Of a stretch of DNA of 64,000 nt, positions 1-7,666 are shown piece by piece; position 1 is the stretch's first letter, and every line of letters starts with the position of its first letter. The notes under the pieces were generated by a model that saw only the letters and a list, made by a program, of their open reading frames with translations, did not search any database and was not told the DNA's origin. Location: NCBI RefSeq assembly GCF_003160695.1, contig NZ_QGDD01000013.1, positions 1 to 64,000 of the forward strand, given 5' to 3'. The translations under genes were made by a program, and so were the position numbers. The stretch is from Nocardioides silvaticus. Lineage in GTDB: Bacteria; Actinomycetota; Actinomycetes; Propionibacteriales; Nocardioidaceae.

Positions 1-135
1 CGCCTTGACCTGGGCGAGGGCAGCGGCGGCCTGTACCGCCTCGGAGCCGGTGAGCTGGTCCCATGGGACCTCGGCAAGTTCCCGGGCGTGGTCGAGGACG
101 GCGGTCGCCGTCTCGAGCGCTCCGGGAGAAGTCAT
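1..135 (-). CDS. N-terminus of a DUF222 / 13E12-type HNH endonuclease-like protein (partial)
   Basis: Only the first 45 codons are in the window; the gene runs off the left edge. The reading starts MTSPGALETATAVLDHAREL and continues through EVPWDQLTGSEAVQAAAALA, a helical N-terminus of the kind that precedes the DUF222 domain in actinobacterial 13E12-repeat HNH proteins. The ATG lies 6 nt after a TAGACT -10 box and has no Shine-Dalgarno sequence, so the mRNA is probably leaderless. A perfect LexA-type box fills the -35/-10 spacer, which fits known SOS control of 13E12 genes in mycobacteria. The HNH domain itself is not visible, so the family call rests on the N-terminus plus the SOS box. Confidence 0.6.
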   Translation of the reverse strand, partial: MTSPGALETATAVLDHARELAEVPWDQLTGSEAVQAAAALAQVKA

Positions 136-141
136 GCGCTC

Positions 142-170
142 AGTCTATCGAACAAGTGTTCGAACAGCAA
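142..170 (-). promoter_or_regulatory. SOS (LexA) box within a complete promoter
   Basis: Reading the minus strand: -35 TTGCTG (165-170), a 17-bp spacer, then -10 TAGACT (142-147), then 6 nt to the ATG at 135. The spacer contains TCGAACA-N2-TGTTCGA (148-163), a perfect 7-bp inverted repeat matching the actinobacterial LexA box. Bound LexA would cover the whole core promoter. Confidence 0.85.
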
Positions 171-306
171 GGGTTGTACGCGATCTACTCGAGGGAATCT
201 GGGGCCCGCCGGCCGGGAAACAAGGGCGCCCACCCGCCCTCCTCGCTCCGTCCAAAGCACTTTCGATCGCAACAACCCACAGCCGGAGGTCGCGGGCAGA
301 GGCACG

Positions 307-355
307 GCGTCTCGATACGACCTCGCGCCAGAGCGCTCGGCCTACTCGACGACCG
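307..355. repeat. Interspersed 49-bp repeat, family A, copy 1
   Basis: Begins GCGTCTCGATACGACC and ends GGCCTACTCGACGACCG. Its ends are partly complementary (GTCTCGATAC against the GTCGAGTA seen on the other strand), so it can fold as a stem-loop. It is identical to the copy at 406-454 and nearly identical to those at 18083-18130 and 33330-33378. Confidence 0.85.
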
Positions 356-405
356 ATAGCGGCGGTCGCCACCACCCACAGCCGCAAGGCCGCAGTGATC
401 GCACC

Positions 406-454
406 GCGTCTCGATACGACCTCGCGCCAGAGCGCTCGGCCTACTCGACGACCG
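406..454. repeat. Interspersed 49-bp repeat, family A, copy 2
   Basis: Exact copy of 307-355 in the same orientation, with a 99-bp start-to-start distance. There are only two copies here and no regular array, so this is not a CRISPR. Confidence 0.85.
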
Positions 455-511
455 GACGGCGCTCGGTTCCTCCTCGACGACCAATGGCGGCCTGCTCGAC
501 GACCGAGGGGG

Positions 512-1954
512 TCAGCCCATCGTGTTGGGGTCGCGCCACCGCCGCTCGAAGGGCAGCCGCCAGGCGTAAGGGGCTACGAGCTGGTGGATCTGGTTCGGTC
601 CCCAGCTGCCCTGCCGGTAGGGCCGGACGATCGGCGGGTTCTCGAGGAGCGGGGTCGAGATCTCCCAGAGCCGTTCGATGCCCTCGGCGGAGCTGAAGAG
701 GGTCCGGTCGCCGCGGGCGGCGTCGTAGATCAGCCGCTCGTAGGCCTCAAGCACCGACCCCGCCCAGGTGGTGTCCTGCATCGCGAACTGCATCGACAGC
801 TTGTCGAGCTTCATGCCGGGGCCGGGGCGCTTGCCGTAGAAGGACAGAGACATCTTCGCCCGGTCGGCGAGGTCGAAGGTGAGGTGGTCGGGGCCGTAGT
901 CGCCGACGCCGGAGTTCTTCGGGAACATCGACCGCGGCGGCTCCTTGAACGCGATCGAGATGATCCGCGCCCCTTCGGCCATCCGCTTGCCGGTGCGCAG
1001 GTAGAACGGCACGCCCGCCCACCGCCAGTTGTCGATGAAGCACTTGAGGGCGATGAAGGTCTCGGTCTCCGACTCCGGCGCGACGCCCTCGATGTCGCGG
1101 TAGCCCTGGTACTGGCCACGGACGACGCACGCGGGGTCGATCGGGAGCATCGACCGGAAGACCTTGTTCTTCTCCTCGTTGATCGCGTCCGGCGAGAGCG
1201 ACGTCGGCGGCTCGAGCGCGATGAAGGCGAGCACCTGGAACAGGTGCGTGACCACCATGTCCTTGTAGGCGCCGGTCGCCTCGTAGAAGCTGGCGCGCTG
1301 CTCCAGACCGAGCTCCTCGGGCACGTCGATCTGGATGTGGTCGATGTGGTTGCGGTGCCAGATCGGCTCGAACAGGCCGTTGCCGAAGCGGAACGCCAGG
1401 ATGTTCTGGGCCGCCTCCTTCCCGAGGAAGTGGTCGATCCGGTAGATCTGCGACTCGTCGAACACCCTGTGCAGCTTGGAGTTGAGGTCGACCGCTGACG
1501 CGAGGTCGACGCCGAACGGCTTCTCCATCACGATCCGGCTGCCCTTGGCGAGGTCGGCCTCCTCGAGCATCGAGACCACCGCGAGGGCGGCCTTCGGAGG
1601 GACACTGAGGTAGTGGAGGCGCACGTTGTCGCCGTCCCAGTCCGTCTCGGCCTTCTCGACCGCGGCTCGGAGCCCGGCCGCGCCCTCGGCGCCCGGCGCC
1701 CAGTGCAGCCGCTCGGAGAACTCCGACCACGCCTTCATGTCGGCGTCGTCACCGTGCTCCGCGACCGCCTCGTGCGCGAGCTCCACGAACGACTCGGTGG
1801 TGTGCTCGTCGAGCGAGGTGCCCACGACCTGGATGTCCTGCAGCAGCCCGCTCTCGAAGAGGTGGAGCAGCCCCGGGAGGAGCTTGCGTCGCGACAGGTC
1901 TCCCGTCGCCCCGAACAGCACGACCGTCACGCGTTTCGTCGCCATGTCCTCCAC
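512..1954 (-). CDS. zwf: Glucose-6-phosphate 1-dehydrogenase
   Basis: Oxidises glucose-6-phosphate to 6-phosphogluconolactone and reduces NADP+, the entry step of the oxidative pentose phosphate pathway in the cytoplasm. The 480-residue protein has the dinucleotide motif GATGDLSRRKL near residue 15, EKPFG (144-148) and the active-site signature RIDHFLGKE (172-180) with catalytic His175 and Lys179. The GTG at 1954 has GGGAGG 4 nt upstream. An ATG three codons later (1945) is the alternative, with GGAGG very close to it. It lies 17 bp downstream of the TetR gene on the same strand and may be co-transcribed with it. Length and motifs are normal for the family. Confidence 0.97.
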   Translation of the reverse strand: MEDMATKRVTVVLFGATGDLSRRKLLPGLLHLFESGLLQDIQVVGTSLDEHTTESFVELAHEAVAEHGDDADMKAWSEFSERLHWAPGAEGAAGLRAAVEKAETDWDGDNVRLHYLSVPPKAALAVVSMLEEADLAKGSRIVMEKPFGVDLASAVDLNSKLHRVFDESQIYRIDHFLGKEAAQNILAFRFGNGLFEPIWHRNHIDHIQIDVPEELGLEQRASFYEATGAYKDMVVTHLFQVLAFIALEPPTSLSPDAINEEKNKVFRSMLPIDPACVVRGQYQGYRDIEGVAPESETETFIALKCFIDNWRWAGVPFYLRTGKRMAEGARIISIAFKEPPRSMFPKNSGVGDYGPDHLTFDLADRAKMSLSFYGKRPGPGMKLDKLSMQFAMQDTTWAGSVLEAYERLIYDAARGDRTLFSSAEGIERLWEISTPLLENPPIVRPYRQGSWGPNQIHQLVAPYAWRLPFERRWRDPNTMG

Positions 1955-1971
1955 TGTGCCTCCCGGAAGTT

Positions 1972-2481
1972 TCAGTGCTGTGTCTCCATCGAACCACGGC
2001 GGTGGCGGAGGCCGTCCAGCAGAAGGCCCAGCCCGGCCGCGAAGTCGCGGTCGCTGTCGTCCTCGTGGGACAGCACGAACCGCACCAGGGTGCGGGCGCC
2101 CAGCCGCGCGATCTCCGCGTCCGCGCCGCCGCGTTCGAGCGCGGAGCGCAGCGGCAGCTCCAGCGCACCGGCGTCACTCCGGTGCACCCGGGAGATGAGC
2201 GCGGCGCCGTCCCGGTGGCGGCGCATGGCGTCGCGCAGCTCCACGCACAGCAGCTGGAGCTCGGCGTCCCAGGCGGCGATCTCCGCGGGCCGGCGGCCCC
2301 GCCTGAGGATCTCCTCGGCGACCGCGGCGAGCAGCGCCGCCTTGTTGTCGAAGTGGTGGTAGAGCGCGCCCACCTGCACCCCGAGGTCGGCGGCGATCCG
2401 GCGCATCGAGAGGTCCTCCAGCCCGGTCTCGTCGAGCACGGCGATCGCGCGCTCGACGACGTCCGAACGGCGGTAGCGCAC
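1972..2481 (-). CDS. bioQ: TetR-family regulator, probable biotin repressor BioQ
   Basis: A 169-residue TetR protein. The N-terminal helix-turn-helix (about residues 8-50) reads through [20 protein letters not shown], followed by a helical ligand/dimer domain. It is divergent from bioB, and the 68-bp gap holds the palindrome TGAAC-N3-GTTCA, the half-site reported for BioQ of corynebacteria and mycobacteria. From that context I infer that it represses the bio operon and itself. The GTG start at 2481 has a GAGGGGG ribosome-binding site about 8 nt upstream. The assignment is by position and operator; the DNA-binding helix alone would only support TetR family. Confidence 0.8.
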   Translation of the reverse strand: MRYRRSDVVERAIAVLDETGLEDLSMRRIAADLGVQVGALYHHFDNKAALLAAVAEEILRRGRRPAEIAAWDAELQLLCVELRDAMRRHRDGAALISRVHRSDAGALELPLRSALERGGADAEIARLGARTLVRFVLSHEDDSDRDFAAGLGLLLDGLRHRRGSMETQH

Positions 2482-2514
2482 GTGACACCCCCTCGCGGAC
2501 CCCTTATCGTTACC

Positions 2515-2527
2515 TGAACACCGTTCA
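2515..2527. promoter_or_regulatory. BioQ-type operator between bioQ and bioB
   Basis: TGAACACCGTTCA: perfect 5-bp arms around a 3-bp centre. It sits 22 bp before the bioB ATG and 33 bp from the start of the TetR gene, so one site can control both directions. A TATCGT sequence (2505-2510) just upstream is a candidate bioB -10 element. Confidence 0.8.
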
Positions 2528-2549
2528 ACTTACCGTGCCGAGGAGCCCC

Positions 2550-3629
2550 ATGAGCGCGCCGTTCGACCAGATCGCCACCCGCGTCCTCGAGGGAGGCGAG
2601 GCGACCGAGCAGGACGCGCTCGCAGTGCTCAGGGCCGACGACAGCGAGCTGATGGACCTCGTCGCCGCGGCGAGCCGGCTCCGCCGCGCGCACTTCGGCA
2701 ACACGGTGAAGGTCAACTACCTCGTCAACCTGAAGTCGGGCCTCTGCCCCGAGAACTGCAACTACTGCAGCCAGGCGCTCGGGTCGCAGGCACCGATCCT
2801 CAAGTACTCGTGGCTGTCCAAGGACGAGACGCTCAAGCAGGCCGGCGCCGGCCTCGCCGGCGGCGCGACCCGCGTCTGCATGGTGTCGTCGGGCCGCGGG
2901 CCGTCGGACCGCGACATCGACAAGGTCACCGAGATGACCGAGGCGCTGAAGGCGGAGTACCCCGACGTCGAGGTGTGCGCCTGCCTCGGCCTGCTCAAGG
3001 ACGGCCAGGCCGAGCGCCTCAAGACGGCCGGCGTGGACGCCTACAACCACAACATCAACACCGCCGAGTCCCACCACGACAACATCGTCCAGACCCACAC
3101 CTACGAGGACCGGGTCGAGACCATCGGCAAGGCCAAGTCGGCCGGTCTCTCCCCCTGCTCCGGGCTGATCGCCGGGCTCGGCGAGACCGACGAGCAGCTC
3201 GTCGAGGCGCTCTTCGCGCTGAAGGCTCTCGACGCCGACTCGATCCCGGTGAACTTCCTGATGCCGTTCGACGGCACGCCGTACGAGAACACCTGGGAGC
3301 TCACCCCCGGGCGCTGCCTGCGCATCCTCGCGATGGCGCGCTTCGTCTGCCCCGACAAGGAGGTCCGGATCGCCGGCGGCCGCGAGATGCACCTCCGCTC
3401 GCTGCAGGCGATGGCGCTGCAGGTGGCCAACTCGATCTTCCTCGGCGACTACCTGACCTCCGAGGGCCAGGACGCCAAGTCCGACATCGAGATGATCCGC
3501 GACAACGGCTTCGTGATCCTCGGCGCCGAGGACGCGCTCGTCGGCTCTCCGGTGGTCGAGCCGGTCGAGACCCACGACCCGGCGATCCGGCACCGCGGCG
3601 CCGGCACCGAGGTCCCCGCGAACGCGTAA
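2550..3629 (+). CDS. bioB: Biotin synthase
   Basis: Radical-SAM enzyme that inserts sulfur into dethiobiotin, the last step of biotin synthesis. From the ATG at 2550 (GAGGAG 4 nt upstream) the protein has 359 residues; an in-frame GTG at 2535 would add five. The [4Fe-4S]/SAM motif CxxxCxxC is Cys66, Cys70 and Cys73 (CPENCNYC). The rest of the barrel is well conserved ([28 protein letters not shown]). The C-terminal tail is odd: residues 335-341 read VVEPVET, which is the translation of an interspersed palindromic repeat (3554-3572). It is first in bioB-bioA-bioF-bioD, 7 bp before bioA, behind the BioQ-type operator. Confidence 0.97.
   Translation: MSAPFDQIATRVLEGGEATEQDALAVLRADDSELMDLVAAASRLRRAHFGNTVKVNYLVNLKSGLCPENCNYCSQALGSQAPILKYSWLSKDETLKQAGAGLAGGATRVCMVSSGRGPSDRDIDKVTEMTEALKAEYPDVEVCACLGLLKDGQAERLKTAGVDAYNHNINTAESHHDNIVQTHTYEDRVETIGKAKSAGLSPCSGLIAGLGETDEQLVEALFALKALDADSIPVNFLMPFDGTPYENTWELTPGRCLRILAMARFVCPDKEVRIAGGREMHLRSLQAMALQVANSIFLGDYLTSEGQDAKSDIEMIRDNGFVILGAEDALVGSPVVEPVETHDPAIRHRGAGTEVPANA
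3554..3572. repeat. Short palindromic repeat (family E) inside bioB
   Basis: GGTCGAGCCGGTCGAGACC differs by one base from the intergenic copy at 42980-42998. Here it lies in frame in the last 25 codons of bioB and encodes the VEPVE-type heptapeptide. It sits beyond the conserved catalytic core, where it would be tolerated. Confidence 0.7.
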
Positions 3630-3636
3630 CCGGACC

Positions 3637-4947
3637 GTGCGCAAGGCACAGGCGGTGGTCGAGGAGGCCGCCCGCGGCCGTCTCGAGACCCTCGCCTTCG
3701 ACCGCGAGCACCTCTGGCACCCCTACACCTCCATGACCGAGCCGGCCCCGGTGCGGCTCGTGACGGGCGCCCGCGGTTGCGAGCTCGAGGTCGACGGCCG
3801 GTGGGTCGTCGACGGCATGTCGTCGTGGTGGGCCGCCATCCACGGCTACCGGCACCCGGTGCTCGACGCCGCGGTGCGCGACCAGGTGGAGCGCTTCAGC
3901 CACGTGATGTTCGGCGGCCTGACGCATGAGCCCGCAGTCACGCTCGGACGCCGGCTCGTCGACGTCACCCCCACCGGGCTGGAGCGCGTGTTCCTCGCCG
4001 ACTCCGGCTCGGTGTCGGTCGAGGTCGCCGTCAAGATGGCGCTCCAGTACCAGCGTGGGATCGGTCGTCCGGAGCGCCGGAAGCTGCTGACCGTCAGGGG
4101 CGGTTACCACGGCGACACGTTCCACCCGATGAGCGTCACCGATCCGGACGGCGGGATGCACACGATGTGGAGCGGCCTCCTGCCCGAGCAGGTGTTCGCA
4201 CAGGTCCCGCCCCGGGCGGGCGCCGGCACCGGCCACCTCGAGAGCTGGATGCTCGCACTCGAGCGTCAGGTCGTCCGTCGCCGCGACGAGCTGGCCGCGA
4301 TCATCGTGGAACCGCTGCTCCAGGGAGCCGGGGGCATGAGGCACTACGACTCCGAGTGCCTCCGGGTCATGCGCGACCTCGCTGACGAGCACGGGCTCCT
4401 GCTGATCTTCGACGAGATCGCCACCGGGTTCGGGCGCACCGGCCACCTGTTCGTCAGCGAGCTGGTGACCCCCGACATCCTGTGCCTGGGCAAGGCGCTG
4501 ACCGGTGGCTACCTCTCGCTCGCCGCCGTCCTGACGAAGGACGCGGTCGCGCGGGGCATCTCGGGGTCGGAGTCGGGCGTCGTCATGCACGGCCCGACGT
4601 TCATGGGGAACCCGATGGCCTGCGCGGTCGCCACGGCCTCGATCGACCTGCTCCTCGCGAGCGACTGGCCGTCGCGAGTGGCCTCGATCAACGAGCGGCT
4701 CGCCACCGGGCTCGAGCCGCTCCAGGAGCTCCCCGGCGTGAAGGACGTCCGCACCGTCGGAGCGGTCGGCGTGGTCCAGCTCGATCACCCCGTCGACGTC
4801 GTCGCCGCGACCGACGCCGCCGTGGCGGCCGGAGTGTGGCTGCGTCCCTTCCGGGACCTGATCTACACGATGCCGCCCTACGTCATCGCCGACGAGGAGC
4901 TCGACCGGCTCCTCCACGGCATCACCGAGGCGGTGAAGGCGGGATGA
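3637..4947 (+). CDS. bioA: Adenosylmethionine-8-amino-7-oxononanoate aminotransferase
   Basis: PLP enzyme that converts 8-amino-7-oxononanoate to 7,8-diaminononanoate using S-adenosylmethionine as amino donor. The 436-residue fold-type I class III aminotransferase has LWHPYTSM (26-33), [10 protein letters not shown] (62-71), GGYHGDTF (155-162), Asp259 (IFDE) and the PLP lysine Lys286 (LGKALTGG). The GTG start is 7 bp after the bioB stop and no better start is visible. Its stop overlaps the bioF start (ATGA), indicating translational coupling. Confidence 0.97.
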   Translation: MRKAQAVVEEAARGRLETLAFDREHLWHPYTSMTEPAPVRLVTGARGCELEVDGRWVVDGMSSWWAAIHGYRHPVLDAAVRDQVERFSHVMFGGLTHEPAVTLGRRLVDVTPTGLERVFLADSGSVSVEVAVKMALQYQRGIGRPERRKLLTVRGGYHGDTFHPMSVTDPDGGMHTMWSGLLPEQVFAQVPPRAGAGTGHLESWMLALERQVVRRRDELAAIIVEPLLQGAGGMRHYDSECLRVMRDLADEHGLLLIFDEIATGFGRTGHLFVSELVTPDILCLGKALTGGYLSLAAVLTKDAVARGISGSESGVVMHGPTFMGNPMACAVATASIDLLLASDWPSRVASINERLATGLEPLQELPGVKDVRTVGAVGVVQLDHPVDVVAATDAAVAAGVWLRPFRDLIYTMPPYVIADEELDRLLHGITEAVKAG

Positions 4948-6062
4948 CCTGGAGCGAGTGGCTGGCCGAGGAGGCCGCGGCCCGCGAGGAGGCCGGGCTG
5001 ACCCGGCGCCTCAGTCCGCGGCCCGCCGTCGACCCGATCATCGACCTGGCGGGCAACGACTACCTCGGGCTCTCGCGCCACCCCGAGGTCCGGCAGGCCG
5101 CTGCCGACGCCGCGCTCACCTGGGGAGGCGGAGCCGGTGCCTCCCGCCTGGTCAGCGGCACGCTCGAGCTCCACGCGGAGCTCGAGGCCGAGCTGGCCGA
5201 CTACCTCGGACAGCCGTCGGCCCTGGTGCTGTCGTCCGGCTACGCCGCCAACCTCGCGGTCGTCACCGCCCTGGCCGACCGCACCGCGCACGTGGTCTCC
5301 GACGCCCACATCCACGCCTCCCTCGTCGACGCGGCCCGGCTGTCGAGGGCGCGGCTCACCGTCACGCCGCACAGCGACGTCGAGGCGGTCCGGGAGGCGC
5401 TCGAGACATCGAGCGGCGACCGCACCCTGGTGCTCGCCGAGTCGGTCTACTCGGTCCTCGGCGACGCGGCGCCGCTGACGGAGCTAGCCGAGCTGTGCGC
5501 GTCGTACGACGCACTGCTCGTGGTCGACGAGGCGCACGGCCTGGGCGTGCACGGGCCGGGCCTGGTGACCGGCGCGGGGCTGGCCGGTCACCCGAACGTC
5601 GTCGTCACCGCGACCCTGTCGAAGTCGCTGGGCAGCCAGGGCGGCGCCGTGCTCGGACCGGCGAGGCTGCGCGAGCACCTGGTCAACCGCGCGCGACCGT
5701 TCATCTTCGACACCGCGCTGGCACCCGCGCCGACCGCGGCGGCGCTCGCCGCGCTCCGCGTGTTGCGCGCACGGCCCGGGCTCTCGGGCACGGTCCACGA
5801 CCGGGTGCGCACCCTGGCCGACGCGCTCGGCGTGGTCGCGCCCGACGGCGCCGTGCTCTCGATCCCGATGCCGTCGCCGCAGGCCGCGGTCGCCGCACAG
5901 GCGGCCGCCCTGGCCGAGGGCGTGCGGGTGGGCTGCTTCCGGCCGCCGTCGGTGCCCGACGGCGTCTCCCGGCTGCGGGTCACCGCGAGCGCCGGCACCG
6001 CCGAGCCCGACTGGGACCGGGCGGTCGAGGTCCTGGTCGCGGTCACCAAGGAGCACCAGTGA
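4944..6062 (+). CDS. bioF: 8-amino-7-oxononanoate synthase
   Basis: PLP-dependent alpha-oxoamine synthase that joins pimeloyl thioester and alanine. It has 372 residues, normal for the family. Visible motifs are [13 protein letters not shown] (35-47), [11 protein letters not shown] (64-73), the HIHAS loop, [12 protein letters not shown] (193-204) and the PLP lysine Lys227 in [11 protein letters not shown]. The ATG at 4944 overlaps the bioA stop by the ATGA arrangement, and the gene ends in GTGA with bioD. Translation is therefore coupled on both sides. Confidence 0.97.
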   Translation: MTWSEWLAEEAAAREEAGLTRRLSPRPAVDPIIDLAGNDYLGLSRHPEVRQAAADAALTWGGGAGASRLVSGTLELHAELEAELADYLGQPSALVLSSGYAANLAVVTALADRTAHVVSDAHIHASLVDAARLSRARLTVTPHSDVEAVREALETSSGDRTLVLAESVYSVLGDAAPLTELAELCASYDALLVVDEAHGLGVHGPGLVTGAGLAGHPNVVVTATLSKSLGSQGGAVLGPARLREHLVNRARPFIFDTALAPAPTAAALAALRVLRARPGLSGTVHDRVRTLADALGVVAPDGAVLSIPMPSPQAAVAAQAAALAEGVRVGCFRPPSVPDGVSRLRVTASAGTAEPDWDRAVEVLVAVTKEHQ

Positions 6063-6763
6063 CCCGACGCATCGTCGTCGTCACGGGCACCAGCACCGGC
6101 GTCGGCAAGACCGTCGCGACCGCGGCGCTGGCGGCGACCGCCACCGGCGACGTGCTGGTGGTGAAGCCCGTGCAGACCGGGGTCGCCACCGACCCGGAGC
6201 GCGACGTCGCCGCGGTCGAGCGGCTCACCGGCCGTGCCGTCCTCGAGCTCACGGCCCTCGACGAACCGCTCGCGCCCGACACCGCCGCCCGCCGGCAGGG
6301 GGTCGAGATCCCGCGGGTCGCCGAGCACGCCGAGCGGATCCGCTCGCTCGTCCCGGACCACGAGACCGTCCTCGTCGAGGGTGCCGGCGGCCTGCTGGTC
6401 CGGCTCGACACGTCCGGCGGCACGCTCCTCGACCTGGCCGCGCAGCTGGCCGGCAGCGTTCCCCACGATGTTCGCGTCGAGGTGGTCGTGGTGTGCGCGG
6501 CCGGCCTGGGGACGCTCAACCACACCGAGCTCACCGTGGGTGCCCTCCGGGCCCGCGGGCTGGAGCCGGCCGGTCTGGTCGTGGGGTCGTGGCCCGAGCA
6601 GCCGGGGCTCGCCGAGGAGTGCAACCTCGAGGACCTGCCACGGGTCACCGGCCTCCCGGTGCTCGCCGTGCTGCCGGAAGGGGCAGGCGGCCTCGACCGC
6701 AAGGCCTTCCTGGCGGCCGCGCCCCGTTGGTTCGGAGCGCCGGCGGAGCCAGCGGGCGCTTAG
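6059..6763 (+). CDS. bioD: Dethiobiotin synthetase
   Basis: ATP-dependent ring closure of 7,8-diaminononanoate with CO2 to dethiobiotin. The 234-residue P-loop protein has GTSTGVGKT (10-18), VKPVQTG (about 35-41) and EGAGGLLVRL (about 108), as expected for BioD. The GTG start overlaps the bioF stop (GTGA). It is the last gene of the bio operon. No pimeloyl-forming gene (bioC/bioH/bioW) lies in the window. Confidence 0.96.
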   Translation: MTRRIVVVTGTSTGVGKTVATAALAATATGDVLVVKPVQTGVATDPERDVAAVERLTGRAVLELTALDEPLAPDTAARRQGVEIPRVAEHAERIRSLVPDHETVLVEGAGGLLVRLDTSGGTLLDLAAQLAGSVPHDVRVEVVVVCAAGLGTLNHTELTVGALRARGLEPAGLVVGSWPEQPGLAEECNLEDLPRVTGLPVLAVLPEGAGGLDRKAFLAAAPRWFGAPAEPAGA

Positions 6764-6863
6764 GTCTTTGAACGGGCGGCCCGCGTCACGGCCTTCCGCC
6801 GCCCGAAACCGCCTCACTAGCGTTGCGGGCGGAGTTGGGGGACCGATTTCCAGCGGGACCTGG

Positions 6864-6898
6864 TGCGGTGCTCGCCCGGTGGGGTGGTGAGCACCGCA
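6864..6898. terminator. Hairpin between convergent bioD and response-regulator genes
   Basis: TGCGGTGCTC and GAGCACCGCA form a perfect 10-bp stem around a 15-nt loop, between bioD and the convergent gene ending at 6925. No U-run follows, so it is either a U-less actinobacterial terminator or simply a barrier. About 100 bp before it (6764-6863) carries no recognisable gene. Confidence 0.5.
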
Positions 6899-6924
6899 GC
6901 AGGCCTGCGGCGCTTGCCCGAGGG

Positions 6925-7575
6925 TCAGGCGTCCTCGCCGCGCAGGATCGCGAAGGCGCTCTCCCGGTCGGTGACCCGCAGCTTCTTCAACGCGGCGGAG
7001 ACGTGCACCCGCACCGTCGAGCGGGACAGGAACAGCCGCCGCGCCACCTGGTCGGTGGTGAGCCCGGCGCCGAGCAGCTCCATCACCTGCCACTCGCGCG
7101 CGGTGAGCTTCGAGGCCGCCGGCGTGCTCTGCACGAACCGCGGCAGGGCCGGGGCCCGGAACTCCTCGGCGAGCCTGCGCACCAGCTGCCGCGGGATCGC
7201 GGCCTCTCCGTTGAGCACGCCGCGCAGCGCGAAGCCGAGCCGCGACGGGTCGGTCTCCTTGAGCAGGTAGCCCGCGGCGCCGGCGCGGAGCGAGTCGAAG
7301 AGGTCGTCGTCGTCCGCGGTCTGGGCGAACATCACCAGCGCCGAGGTCGGCAGCCGCCGGGCGAGCTCGCGCGCCGCGGAGATCCCGTGGCCGGGCAGGT
7401 CGACGTCGAGCAGCACGACGTCGGGGCGCTGCTCGACAGCGACGGCGACGACCTCTTCGGTCGTGCCGGCCTCACCGCAGACCTCGCACCCGTTGCCCTC
7501 GAGGGCAGCGACGACCCCGGCGCGGGCGGCGGGGTCGCCTTCCGCGACCACCACGCGGATCGGGTCGTCGGTCAC
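6925..7575 (-). CDS. NarL/FixJ-type response regulator
   Basis: A 216-residue two-component regulator. The receiver domain (about 5-118) has the phospho-acceptor Asp57 in VVLLDVDLPG and Lys106 in YLLKE. The conserved Thr/Ser of the receiver is replaced in MFAQT, a mild deviation. A LuxR-type HTH occupies about 150-210 (LTAREWQVMELLGAGLTTDQ, then VARRLFLSRSTVRVHVS). No histidine kinase is adjacent, so this is an orphan regulator and its signal is unknown. It starts with GTG at 7575, preceded by a weak AACCAT box at 6 nt; the start is plausible but not certain. Confidence 0.9.
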   Translation of the reverse strand: MTDDPIRVVVAEGDPAARAGVVAALEGNGCEVCGEAGTTEEVVAVAVEQRPDVVLLDVDLPGHGISAARELARRLPTSALVMFAQTADDDDLFDSLRAGAAGYLLKETDPSRLGFALRGVLNGEAAIPRQLVRRLAEEFRAPALPRFVQSTPAASKLTAREWQVMELLGAGLTTDQVARRLFLSRSTVRVHVSAALKKLRVTDRESAFAILRGEDA

Positions 7576-7666
7576 GCACGCATGGTTCCACGAACCGCTG
7601 CTCCGCAGTCCGGTTTGGGTGCGACACGCGGTACCAGATCTGGCGTACCCCTCGGGCGACCCGCCC

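Larger units (their letters stand above)
171..511. other. Intergenic gap with repeats, no gene recognised
   Basis: About 340 bp between the left-edge promoter and the stop of zwf. Reading frames here are short or shadows of repeats. The gap holds two identical 49-bp repeats and, around them, degenerate fragments such as CTACTCGACGACCG and CCTCCTCGACGACC. The copies share upstream flanks (ACCCACAGCCG), so the duplicated unit is roughly 100 bp long. Confidence 0.6.

Noticed and set aside
307-454. Possible CRISPR from two identical 49-bp repeats
   Set aside because: Only two copies, a 50-bp interval that is itself partly repeated, further copies scattered elsewhere in both orientations, and no cas genes.
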